Source: Chromera velia (lineage: Eukaryota; Sar; Chromeraceae). From it: a stretch of DNA of 61,381 nt. The notes under the pieces are model-generated. The model worked only from the letters and a program-made list of their open reading frames with translations, was not told where the DNA came from and did no database searches. A program made the translations under genes and the position numbers. Where the stretch lies: contig JAHBMJ010003661.1 of assembly GCA_018398765.1 (NCBI GenBank), positions 22,501 through 83,881 on the forward strand. Direction: 5' to 3'. Shown here in pieces: positions 1-13,286 of the stretch (within the stretch, counting starts at the first letter, position 1; each line of letters starts with the position of its first letter).

Positions 1-15
1 TCAATTAATGCAGAA

Positions 16-303
16 TTAATTGACGCCCTGTTGAGGGAAGACTGGCTTTGCTGAAGAATTAGACGGAGATGGAGGCAATTGGAAGGACACGATACCAAAA
101 AGCTTCGTAGCCTTAAGCAAATTTCCCCTTTTCTCCCTGTCCTCTCCTATACTATCTCTGGTTGCTGCAGTGCAATCGATCTTCCCGAGTTCGGACTCAG
201 CCTCTCTGAAGGCTTCCAGTCTCTGCTGCCAAGTTGACAGGATACCTGGAGGGCTCGGGAGAGCATTGAATTGGGACTCCAAAACAGAAATGATCTCAGA
301 CAT
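16..303 (-). CDS. Possible small hypothetical protein or exon, 95 aa
   Basis: An open frame of 95 codons runs leftward from ATG at 301-303 to a stop at 16-18. The product is soluble and charged, with a tryptophan-glutamine helix-like stretch near residue 25 and a Ser/Pro-rich end. I do not recognise a family. The left window edge is only 15 bp past the stop, so any following exon is out of sight. A long CT/TG microsatellite starts 60 bp upstream of the ATG. It may be a real small gene, one exon of a larger gene, or chance. Confidence 0.22.
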   Translation of the reverse strand: MSEIISVLESQFNALPSPPGILSTWQQRLEAFREAESELGKIDCTAATRDSIGEDREKRGNLLKATKLFGIVSFQLPPSPSNSSAKPVFPQQGVN

Positions 304-361
304 GGACAGTCAGTTCAGAGCAGGACGGAGTTAATTGAAGGGTCGCTCTCTCTGTCTCTGA

Positions 362-849
<488 letters not shown>

Positions 850-2436
850 CCTCTAGGAATTGCTGTCGAGATTGTGATGCGCAATTAAGAGAGCACACAC
901 AAACTTTTGTTTGTACATTCGAACCTTCACCTTCCTTCCACTTGCTCGTGCTTCCTTCCGGACCTGCATCAATCTGTCCCTCTCTGTGCACAAGCCCGTA
1001 ATCTTTCTGGAGACACACGGAAAATAAGAATGAATGCATGATTGAATGTACCAGGAAAGCAAACAATGCAGAGCCGGAGAAGGTCAGAAAGGAACAGAAG
1101 GAAAGGAAAGCGGAAAGGGGAAAAGCGGTGGAGAAGACGCAATAACGGAAGAGAAAAACTGGAGAATGCTCTACCAAACCTGTTCGTCCACCTGCCTGTC
1201 GGTGTGTCTTCATGTGTGTCTGTTCGTAAAGAAACAGAGAGGAAAAGGGTGGCATCGTCTGTCTCTCTGTCTCTCTTCTGTCTGTCCGGTGTTGCTATGC
1301 AGTCGTGCCCGACGTTGTCCTGTCTCCGCTCCCCCCCCGGACCCCCGCGCCCTCGCCCCCCCCCTCCGTCTCTCTTGATATGGAGACCCGGACAGACTCA
1401 GAGGACCTGGATCTGAGTCTCTGGAGTGTCCGACAGCCGCCAAGTGCAGAGGCAAGGACACAAGCGGCACTTCTCAGTACGACACCCTCAGACCAACTCC
1501 GATTCTTTGTGGCACTTCAACCTCCCAACAGCAGCACGTCAGTCGATCATTCGTTTCAGTCACTCGATAGTCGCATGTCAATGATTGACTTGATGAGTCG
1601 GAAAAACCTGCAGGTCTCTCTCACCCTGCGCTGAAAGGAGGTCCATTTTGCAGTCAGGGAGTGCACGCTGCAGCGGCAAAGACCGATTGATTCAGCTCTT
1701 TTTCTCTCCTTCCCGCCGCGATTCCCCCCCTCTATTTGCATGCTGGAACTTTTTTTGATTTCTGTCGGAATCGACCGATCAGATCATCTCGGCGTGTGCC
1801 TTTTCGTCCTCTTGACCATCACACAGCTTCCCAGACTGGTCGCCGTAAGGAACGAATAGACAGCCGTACTGGGGATTACCAATCAAATAGCTCGTCGTAT
1901 CGCTCCTAAGTCTCGAATGCGGCCTTTCATAAGTTCAAGCCTGCCACGACCCCTCTATATTTGAACGTCTGTCCCCTTGCAGTGCGACGCCGGTTGCAAA
2001 AGACCTGTCTCTCCGAGAGGCAGCGGCTCTGAAAGTCCTCTTGGAACGCCGTCTTCAACAACTACAAAGGAGAAGGAGACTCGTCTTTCAAGAAACTGAT
2101 GTACTGAATGTGCCGCGGTAGGCAGTCACTGGCAGTCCGCAGTTTGCCAGTGAAAACTTTTGCAGTTAAAACAAAACAAAAACTTTACTGTTACTTCAAA
2201 TCTATCAATGGCTTCATTAATTTGCTGCAGCCTGAGAACTAAAAGCTACAAAATTATAAAGTTACAGTTTCATCATGTTTTATCTAGGGTTTCATACTTA
2301 TTATTCTTGTGTATATCATAATATAGTATGTTTATGTTTTCTATGCTTAAATACCAGTTTTTGGCATTAGGGCGTCGGATATTCACCATTGGGGCGGGAG
2401 GCCAATCCTCCGGACATTAATCTTAATCCTAATCCT
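850..2436. other. Unassigned 1.6 kb
   Basis: Nothing convincing. A possible acceptor (TCCTCTAG) lies near 850-856, and several 60-120 codon frames occur between 1040 and 1630, but they overlap each other and show no family motif. The part after 2150 becomes AT-rich. Degenerate TCCTAA-type units sit at 2421-2441 against the next element. Confidence 0.5.
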
Positions 2437-2440
2437 AATC

Positions 2441-2696
2441 CTAGTAGTATCACAGTAAAAAAAAAAAGAATTGATAATTAATTGGCTTAATTAATTAATT
2501 AAATTATTTTTCTTCTTTTTTTTGTGCAACATCTAAGCAACAGTTGTGTGACACCAGAATAAGAGTTACGCAACACTTGAACAACAGTTGTTTGTTCTAG
2601 TGTTTGTCACTCAATATCGTCGACAAAAAAAAAGAGTGAGAATTACTACTGAGTAACTGGCTTAAATTATTTTTTTTTTTACTATGATAGGCCTAG
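2441..2696. mobile_element. MITE-like element, copy 1
   Basis: About 256 bp, non-coding and AT-rich, bounded by imperfect terminal inverted repeats: CTAGTAGTATCACAGT plus an A run on the left, and the inverse of CTAGGCCTATCATAGT plus an A run on the right. The interior has several CAACA/ACAAC-type units, such as GCAACAGTTGTGTGACACC, that reappear in the same order at 16891-17125. No clean target-site duplication is visible around this copy, so it may be older or altered at its left end. No transposase is present. Confidence 0.65.
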
Positions 2697-3306
2697 GATT
2701 TATACATGATCCACTTGGTACAAAGTTTTTTAATCTATCCAACATCTGATTAGGAAGAAGTCCGAGTAACAAGAGGCTCCGTATCTTGCAAAGACCTCAA
2801 TTGTCAACAGATCTATCATGGGTACCACTGAGTAACGACTCTAGCTGATGTATCGCATGATTCGCATCTTGATCCACTGGCAAACAAAAGTGCGGGTTCA
2901 AAACTGTCAACTTGACAGTAATGGCCGCAACCTGCTTGCTTTGCGTGTGTTGCAATATAGGCCTGTGGACCGTCGACCGACCGTCTCGGACGAATCCGAG
3001 GAAGGGAGGGAGATCGGACTCTTTCTCTCCATCCACCCCTCTGGTCGTACCCAGAAGGCCTTTTGACGACAATACACGCATGAATAGGAGTGCCACTGGG
3101 ACCATCACCGATGACCGATAAACACGTCGATACAAGTTTGCACTCGTCCATCGATTGATCGATCGATCGCGGCTGAGTGATCTGATAGAGTAGTACCATT
3201 CTTTCAATATGAACCGAAAAGAGGTTGTCTATCTGTTCGGGCTGAGAGCCCATACAGAAGAGCCCGAACCACAGTCAGTCGATCTCAGTCATAGCTGTCA
3301 GATCGT
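2697..3306. other. Intergenic stretch downstream of the secreted-protein gene
   Basis: Two overlapping minus frames (about 2797-3253) and shorter plus frames exist, but none has a recognisable domain and they shadow each other. It is probably the 3' flank of the gene at 3307-3891. A GATC-rich run (GATTGATCGATCGATCG) lies near 3154-3170. Confidence 0.45.
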
Positions 3307-4700
<1,394 letters not shown>

Positions 4701-6971
4701 ATGATGACTTCCCAGATGTCTGTCCCCTACTACGGGGACACCATGAATCCAGACCTCCGGAATGAACGCGTCGGGTCAGTCAGTCAGTCCGGCAGGGAGC
4801 ACGCCTGCAGGACCACATGCGCCTAGCTGTCTGCTGTAAAGATTTCTTGTTCTGTCTCTCAGTCGAAACATGCGGACGCTGGTGTCTTTAAATCGAAGAG
4901 CAACATTCGTGTGCCTGCCTGTCCCGGTGAGTGCAGAGCAACCTTCAAGGATACCGACATGACTCAAATCCTGTACGGGGAGCAGTATCTGACCAGACTT
5001 GCTCGGCTCAGGTCCGCATGTGGTGATTTGCTGTGAATGTAATATTACTGCATGTGTCTGGCGCATTCGCTGGCAGCAACCCTCACTCCTCCCATTCCCT
5101 TTTCTGCGCATGCACGGTTACCCTGAAAGATTCTGGTGCAAAAGACGGAGTCCTGTGCTGAAAGGCGTCTCCTCTCCTCTTCGCTTCACTTCTCGTCACC
5201 TCCTCTGCCACCCTGGCCCACCTTTTTGGTACCCGGGAGTGTGGAAACACAGATGTTGAAATGCTGCGTGTGGTCCTATGGCAGCAGACTTCAGCCCCCT
5301 CCTGCGTGTACGTCCTGTGTATACAGAAAAATGATGGCCCACTCGCCCAGTGCGGACCTAAAGGACCTCTGGCAGGGCGGGAAATACGACCGGTACCTGA
5401 AGGCGTGCGAGCGCGCGTATGACTACGTTCGGTGAGTGCCGGTAAGAATCATTTTGTTCTTGGGATAGAACTTTGCGAGTGAAAGGATCTTTTATACTTG
5501 GGCGGAAGTGCTTCGGTTCTGTTGGTTCGATCGTGTCGATCTGGAGATGAAATCTTCGTTCTCGACAGAAGTACAGGAGTGTTTCTGTTCTCCTCGGTGT
5601 TGAGTTTTGTGCGCGGTGAGGCGACGAGAGCGATACCATTTGGTATTTTTTTTGAAAGCAAAAAGAAGAGGCGGGTGGAGAAATGAAGAGTTTGTGCTTG
5701 TACTCATGTTTCCCACCCACCCTGACCAACTTGTACTCACTGCTGATGCACGGTCGGTCTTTCAAAACAAAATGTTGATAGACGACCAAAACGTTGTGAT
5801 GATGGTGGCAGAAGTCAAGCTCGGCCAACTCTAAGCTTCTCGGCTCGTGGTTTCTTTCTTTCTTTCTGTGTTGTACGTTTGTTTGATTTGATTTCGTTTG
5901 CTCCCCTTTCTTGCTTGCAGCATTTCCCGCCAACACCAGCTTTCGAAGGAAGACGGCGACTTGCTGATGATTCTTTTCGGTGAAGACTTTTTCCTGGCAC
6001 TCCATATGATCATGTTCCTGCCCTCTCTGGAGGTCAGAGAGAGAGAAAGGAAATGCTAGAAAGAGAAGTTTCTTCCTGCGGAGGACGTCTTCCTTCTTAT
6101 CTTTTTGATATTCGTCACATGCAGAGACAGACAAATGACAATACCAATGTACATTTTCTACCGCAAGATCACCTGAAAACCCGTATTTTGTTTCAAATTT
6201 TTTTTCCCGAATTGGACAAGTGCCACAGTGCAACTCTCCTGCCTCTCCTCACCTGCAGAGCATGGCAGACGACGAGCAGCAGAGAGAGTGGCTCCCCCTC
6301 GCTCGTGACTTTCGGATCTTCGGGACCTACGCCCAGACGGAGTTGGGCCATGGATCGAATGTTCCGGGAATTGAGACCACTGCGGAGTTTGACAAGTGAG
6401 TGCGTGAGTGATTTGAAAAGAAAAAAAAGTCGAAAAAACTGCACTCATTCCTGGATTGAGACTAGGCACTCATTCCTGGATTGAGACTAGAAGAAGATCA
6501 GAAGTTCGTGTAAGGTCCGCCAAGTTAGCGATCGCTCGCAGCTGAAACAACGGAAACGAATCAGAATTTGAATGAAAAGAGAGACCGACTGTAAGTGAGT
6601 GTAGCGAAAATCCATAGGAGAGACAGACAGGGGAAATTGTCTTTTGTTTTGACACCCGGCGTAGAGGAGAGTCGAATGCCATCGGAAGGGGGGGGGGGGC
6701 GAGTGTCTGTGAAAGCTCCTTTGATGCCTTTGTTTCCTTTCCCGTTCCTTGTATGTGTGCACATGCGCAGGAAAAGCGACCAATGGGTTCTGAACACACC
6801 GATGCTGACTGTTAGTTGGTTGGAGTTGCGTGAGGGCGAAAGCGAAGGGCCAAAAAGTTGAAGGAAAGCACAGAGGGATGAGGGGGATAGAAACAATAGT
6901 ATGAAACGCGCCTGTATGCATGTGCACGCATGGGCTTTTTTGCTACCTTTCGGTTTGCTTCTGTCTCCCTG

Positions 6972-7002
<31 letters not shown>

Positions 7003-8893
7003 TTCTTTTTTTCTGTACATGTGTTCGTGTGTACCATCTCTTTGTCCGTTTTTGGCCCGTTTCCATTTTTTTTTTCTGTTCTTTCTGGTCGAAGAGATTC
7101 AGGCGTACCTTGGTTGGTGCATGTGAATGTGCGTGAGTACAGCATCTGTGCATTTCTCTATATATGTGTATATACGCACTCGTGCATACATACGTGTATG
7201 TGTGTGTGTGGCTTCGTGCAGTCCACCAAATGGTGGCCTGGGGGACTTGCCAAGTGAGTTGCCTGCACGTTTATTGCCTGTCTTTTGTCTGTATTCCTCG
7301 ATTGTTGATTTTTCTGATGCGTGGGTCGCCCCCTTTTGTTTTCCTTTTTCTTCTTTGCGCTGGAGACCCCGACCAGCCTTTCCTTTTGTTTTTGAAGACC
7401 CCCATCTGTTTGAAAGGTCCTTTCTTTTTTGTCACGGAGAAAGAAGACACATCTGTGAGTGAGTTAGTGAGTCAGTGAGTCAGTCTGCTTCTTCGCATCC
7501 GCATTCTGACCAAGGAGAGAAGAAAGAAAATGGCCTTCCAAATTTCTTTTCTGCAGGTCCTGCACTCACTGCATCTTGATGGCACGCGTGGTGATTGACG
7601 GGAAAGATTTCGGGCCGCACCCGTTTTTCTTTCAGGTCCGCAACCTGGCTGTCGAAAGAACCGTCGGCTGTTCGTTTTGAGCAACAGCAGCAGGGGCCTA
7701 TTGGTGCCTGCTGTGCGTTTTTTTTCTTACGTGAATCTTCATTTGGTGCATCAGAAGCAGTTTCTCTTGTGGATGCCAAGCTTTCTGTACGCCACATATC
7801 GCATAGTCAAACGACGACGAAGGAATGCTGTTTTTGTCTGCCGTCCCGGAACTCACAGTGTTCCTTCCTTCCTTCCACACACTCGAATGAATGCATGTCC
7901 GTAGTGCTTCTCTTCTCCCCGGCCCCTAGGAAGGATCCTCATGTTCATGCTTGGATAGAAAATGTGCAAACTGGTCTACGGTGTTGCTTTTCTCTGCGTG
8001 CGTCAATACAGGTGCGTGATCTGAACACTCACGAAAGCCTTCCCGGCGTCTCTCTTTGGGACATCGGGTCGAAACTTGGGTACAATGGAATGGACAACGG
8101 AGCGATGCAGCTGGCGAACGTGAGGATCCCCAGGAGGAATCTCTTGATGAGGTCGGTCAGTCGAGGGAATGGGAATGGGAGCGGAACGGAGGAGGATAGC
8201 AAGGGAAGGATAAAGGGGGAATGAGGTAGATCGGCTGTCCCCTCCCCTTTCTTTCTTTCTTTCTTTCGTTCTGCCCTTCCAGTCTGACTGCCTCGTTTTG
8301 AGAATGTGCTTCGATTCGAGTCCTGCCTGTGTGTTGCTTTACCTGTGTATTTCTCTAATTTCTTCGTTTTTGGCTGTGCGGCTGCATGAGATCTTCTTCA
8401 GGTGTTGACGGACGATGCTGTCCTTGTTCCTCTGGCAATGACCTATTTTTTTGCTTTCCTTGTGAGTGACTGTATTCAGGTACACACGAGTGGACAGGGA
8501 TGGGACCTACTCGAAGGTCGGATTGTTTGCGTACTCTCTCCCTCCCGACTCCTCCTCCTTTCTGATCTTCAAGAGAAAAAGAAGAGAAAAAGGGTCCATC
8601 TGTCGGAGCCGTCTCTCTCCCTTGCGACTTTCATTCCATACCCTGTCTTGGTATCATTCTCGCTTGCTCGCTTCTCTTGTTCCTTCCTCCTTCCTTCCTT
8701 CCTTGTTTCCTGCCTTGTTCTGTCTGTCGATTAATTTATACTTTTCCGGCATCTTCGTTTACAATTTTGTTTCCGAGGTGGAGAGAGGGTGAGCCAGTAG
8801 GGAGTGTCACAGCGGAGAAAAGAATGAAATGCATCGTCCAGGCAAGACGTCTGTTCTCTTTCTGATCGAAGCTTTTATTTGCATTCATTCTCT

Positions 8894-8927
<34 letters not shown>

Positions 8928-11900
8928 GTCACGGCACGGCATTCAGGTCGGGGACCAGAAGATGTTGTACGGCGCCATGACCTACACGCGCATGTCCATC
9001 ATCGCGGCAGCAGGGGCACATCTGGCCAAGGCACTCACCATTGCAGTCAGTCTGTCAGTCTGTTCCTTCCTTCGACTTTCTCTTTTCCTTCCCCTCACTC
9101 TGACTGCATTCACACACAGAGGGATGACACGCGTGAGGCCCTCACGGCTGCATGCAGGGAGCCAACCAGCAATCCAATCAGAGGGTCTCTTTATGACCCC
9201 CCTTTCCTCCCCCTGTAACTGCAGATTCGGTACAGCGCAGTGCGTCGCCAATTCGCCCTTCCTGGAGGCGGCCCCCAGGGCAAAGGCAAGGCGGAGGAGG
9301 AGGAGGCAGAGTTCGAAGCAAGCACCGAGGTGGACCCCTCTATTTCTGGACCTCACGCAGAAAGAGAGGCAAGGAAGGCCGAGGTGGACGGGGAGCGCGC
9401 AGGGGAAAATGTGGTGAAGCGGGTCAGCACGAGTCCCTAGCAGTTGTTGACACGTCGGAAATATTGTTTTTGTTCCAATCGTTCGGACACAATTGATTGA
9501 CTGCACGTGACAAACACACAGATAGATTCACGCATGCCTTGGACTGAACTAAGTGGGTGGAAAAGGAACGAAGAAACGACAAGCGGTCCATAGTTGGAAC
9601 GTGCAAGAAGAAAGCTCATTTAAAATGCTGAAAGCCCTTGCAGTCTGATAAATGTCTGGCTGTTTCGTGCCCTCTCCGCCCTTTTTGCTTCTCCGTTCAT
9701 TGAATGTGTGTTCCTTTTTTCATCCTCTTTGTTTTTCATTTACTCTCTGCGTGTGTGTGTGTGTGCAGGAGATGCGAAGAGAAGCCGCAAGGGCGTTGGA
9801 GAAGGAGGTCCAGGTCCGTCAGTAGGTAGCTGCACGATAGATCCTTTTTTTTTCTTTTGGGGGGGTTGCTGCGCGCTTTTTTTTTGTGTGAAATCTCGTT
9901 GCGGGAGGGATTTGTGCAAGAGGGCCCTCCCTCGTTGGTAGGCGACAATCAAAGGGTTGATTTGATTTGTCTGAGAAAACAGAAAACGAGATCGACGGGC
10001 ATGCGGCACAGAGTCGCGATGCCAGCATGCATGCACCACACACAGAAAAAGACAGTAGATTGTAGAGGAGAGATGAAGTGCCGAGGAATAGGGAGATGCT
10101 CTGCGGGTTCTGGTCCATGAGATGATGCCTTTTCAGGAACTTGAAATCGTTGATCGATTCACTTCTGATGGAGATCGTCCGAAGGAAGGCTGTCTCTCGA
10201 TCTCGCTTGCCAGGCTCGGGTGATGAAGTCTTCTAAGAAGCTGCCCCCCCTTGGTTCATTTCTCTCCCCTCCTCGCATTTCTTGTCAGCTGCATTCCTGC
10301 CCTTTCTTTCTCTTCAAAATTCTCTTTTCCTTCGTATTTGTCACTTTCTTCTCCCTCCTTGCAGGTTCTGGACTACAGTTCCCAGCAGTTCATTCTGTTC
10401 CCCCTTCTAGCAGCAGGTGAGAGACAGAGAGAGATTCTGTGATCGCATCCGTTTCCTATCTTGTTTTGTCCGTCCGTGCTTTTGCTACGTAGAGAAACGC
10501 TGAGAGAAAAAGTCCGTGCAAATTGTCTTGACGAAATGAGACTTCTTTTTCACAATTTCCTTCTTTCTGTCTGCCTTGCTTTGCTTCGGCTTCAGGCTAC
10601 GGTATGCATTTTGCTGGGAAGTGGGTGAGGTCTGCGTACGAGTCTTTCATGGAGAGGGCGAGAGGGGGAGACTTCTCGCGGCTTCAGGACATTCACGTGA
10701 CTACTTGCGGTGAGTTGCGGAGTGTTTTTGGTGCAGTCGGAGAGAGGAGGCTCTTGTCTTTTGTTTGCATATGCGCTTTCATGGAAACCGGAAGTGGCGT
10801 CTCGAACACTCAATTCCTGCGAATGGTCTTCTGAAGGATCTGAAGGGTTTCTTCTTCATATAAGTCAGCTCATTGTTGCAACTTGTGTGTTTGTATGGGT
10901 GCGCATTACTTGGGTTCCCTGGAGAGATGTGTGATGTTGTCGCGTGCTTTCTTCTCTCTCCCTCCCTCTGTATGCGTGTGTGTGTGTGTGTGTGTGCGTG
11001 TGTGTGCGTGTGTGTGTGTGCGTGTGTGTGTGTGTGTGTGTGTGCAGCACTGAAGGCTCATTGCACCCAAGTTGTGGCAGACGGAATGGAACAGGCCCGA
11101 CGTTCTTGTGGAGGACACGGGTATCTTCTGGTAAGTGCCCGCCCATATGCTGTTTTTTTTTTGCGTGACATGGTACTTGACTGCCTGTAGGCATCTCCTC
11201 CTGTGAGGCACCTTTTCGTTTCCGTCTCTGTCTGTCAGTGCTCCTTTGAAGCGAGTTGGGGCCGACGGGTGTGTTGCTAGGTGCTTTGTGTCCTGCGTGT
11301 GATCTGCACACTTGAGGAATTCTTGCCCTATTCTTCAACTCTCTCTCTCTCTCTTGTGTCCCCTTGCTCTTTTCAGTCTGCCGGTATCGGGGGTCAACTC
11401 CAAAACTTTCTCTCTCTCTTGTGTCCCCCTGCTCTTCTCAGTCTGCCGGTATCGGGGGTCAACTCCAAAGCTTTCTCTCTCTCTTGTGTCCCCTTGCTCT
11501 TTTCAGTCTGCCGGTATCGGGGGTCAACTCCAAAACTTTCTCTCTCTCTTGTGTCCCCTTGCTCTTTTCAGTCTGCCGGTATCGGGGGTCAACTCCAAAA
11601 CTTTCTCTCTCTCTTGTGTCCCCTTGCTCTTTTCAGTCTGCCGGTATCGGGGGTCAACTCCAAAACTTTCTCTCTCTCTTGTGTCCCCTTGCTCTTTTCA
11701 GTCTGCCGGTATCGGGGGTCAACTCCAAAGCTTTCTCTCTCTCTTGTGTCCCCTTGCTCTTTTCAGTCTGCCGGTATCGGGGGTCAACTCCAAAACTTTC
11801 TCTCTCTCTTGTGTCCCCTTGCTCTTTTCAGTCTGCCGGTATCGGGGGTCAACTCCAAAACTTTCTCTCTCTCTTGTGTCCCCTTGCTCTTTTCAGTCTG

Positions 11901-12743
11901 CCGGTATCGGGGGTCAACTCCAAAACTTCACCCCCCAAGTGACCTACGAGGGTGATTTCGTTGTCCTCTCTATCCAAACTGGTCGCGCCCTGCTGAAACT
12001 CGTCGCAAAGAAGATGAAGGGAAAGCCCACCAACCTGCCTCCAGAAAGCGAGTTGACGTATATCACAACTCACGATCCTTTTGCGGTACGTATGCTGCTT
12101 GTCGTGACTTTTTTTCTTCTTCTTCTGTCAGTTTTCCTCGAATTTTGTTTTTGCCGCCATAAATGAGTTTTCTGTTGAAACATCGTGATCACCAAATGCA
12201 TGGATGGATCCGCGTGGGCGGTTGTTCAATGCTGCTGTGTTTTCTTTCTCTGTTTTGAGTTTGAGTCATTGAGGAGTTGATTGGAATCCTTTCGGATGAT
12301 TCCTTCCGTGCGTGCAGACCCACAGCCCTTCCGCTCCTGGGTCGCTGCTCGACTTTTCGTGGCAACTGTCCGTCTTCAGGAGGAGGGCTTGCCATCTGAT
12401 CATGACAGCAGCAAAGAAGTTTGCAGACTCGGCAGGGGCAGGAAGAAGCCCGGTAGGTTTCCATCCTTTTTTTTCAAGTTCGGTCTCACCTTTTTTGGCC
12501 CTAAACCCCCTTTCTCTCGTAGCGCGCTCTTCGTGTCCCTTCAAGGAGTCAGTCTAAATGCACGAACGATTTTCGACAAGGGCACTTGGGACACCGTTTG
12601 GTGGTGGAAGCGGGTTTTCTGGGAATTCCGTCTTTTTTGATTGATGCATTTTTTGTGCTTGAATCCACAGAATCCCGATTTCATTCTTCAATTCATTCCT
12701 TTTTTTTTTCTCCTCAATTGTCGCTCCCTCCAGTTAACTCTGT

Positions 12744-12780
<37 letters not shown>

Positions 12781-12988
12781 CAGCTGCTGGCCCTCGATGA
12801 CGTGAAGATAGACATGTGCAGAGTGACCAAAGCCCACGCAGCTGTGTTGGTTCTCACGGTGGGCTTCTGATGTTTCTGTCTTCCTGTCTTGCGCTCTCTT
12901 TTTGGCAGCATCTCCTTCTTTCTTTGTGTTGGGGGGTGGCGGGGATTTCACTAAGTCTTTGGCCATATCTTTCCTCTCCCTAGCTGTG

Positions 12989-13024
<36 letters not shown>

Positions 13025-13057
13025 ATGAAGAAAAGAAGGGAGAAGAAGAAACATATA

Positions 13058-13091
<34 letters not shown>

Positions 13092-13120
13092 GTCTGTCTG
13101 TCTCTGTCTGTCTGTCTGTC

Positions 13121-13159
<39 letters not shown>

Positions 13160-13255
13160 CTGTCTGTCTGTCTGTCTCTGTCTGTCTGTCTGTCTGTCTT
13201 CCTGTCTATCCGAAAGAAAGGAAGTGAAAAAGTGAAGTAAAGGAAAGACGATATA

Positions 13256-13286
<31 letters not shown>

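Noticed and set aside
2421-2441. Interstitial telomere-like TCCTAA repeats
   Set aside because: Only three or four imperfect units, next to the MITE end; too short to call.
11312-12166. A single 284-codon repeat protein across the ACOX array
   Set aside because: The frame coincides with exon 17 of ACOX, and each repeat begins with an intron-like CT tract and CAG; an array of splice acceptors explains it better.
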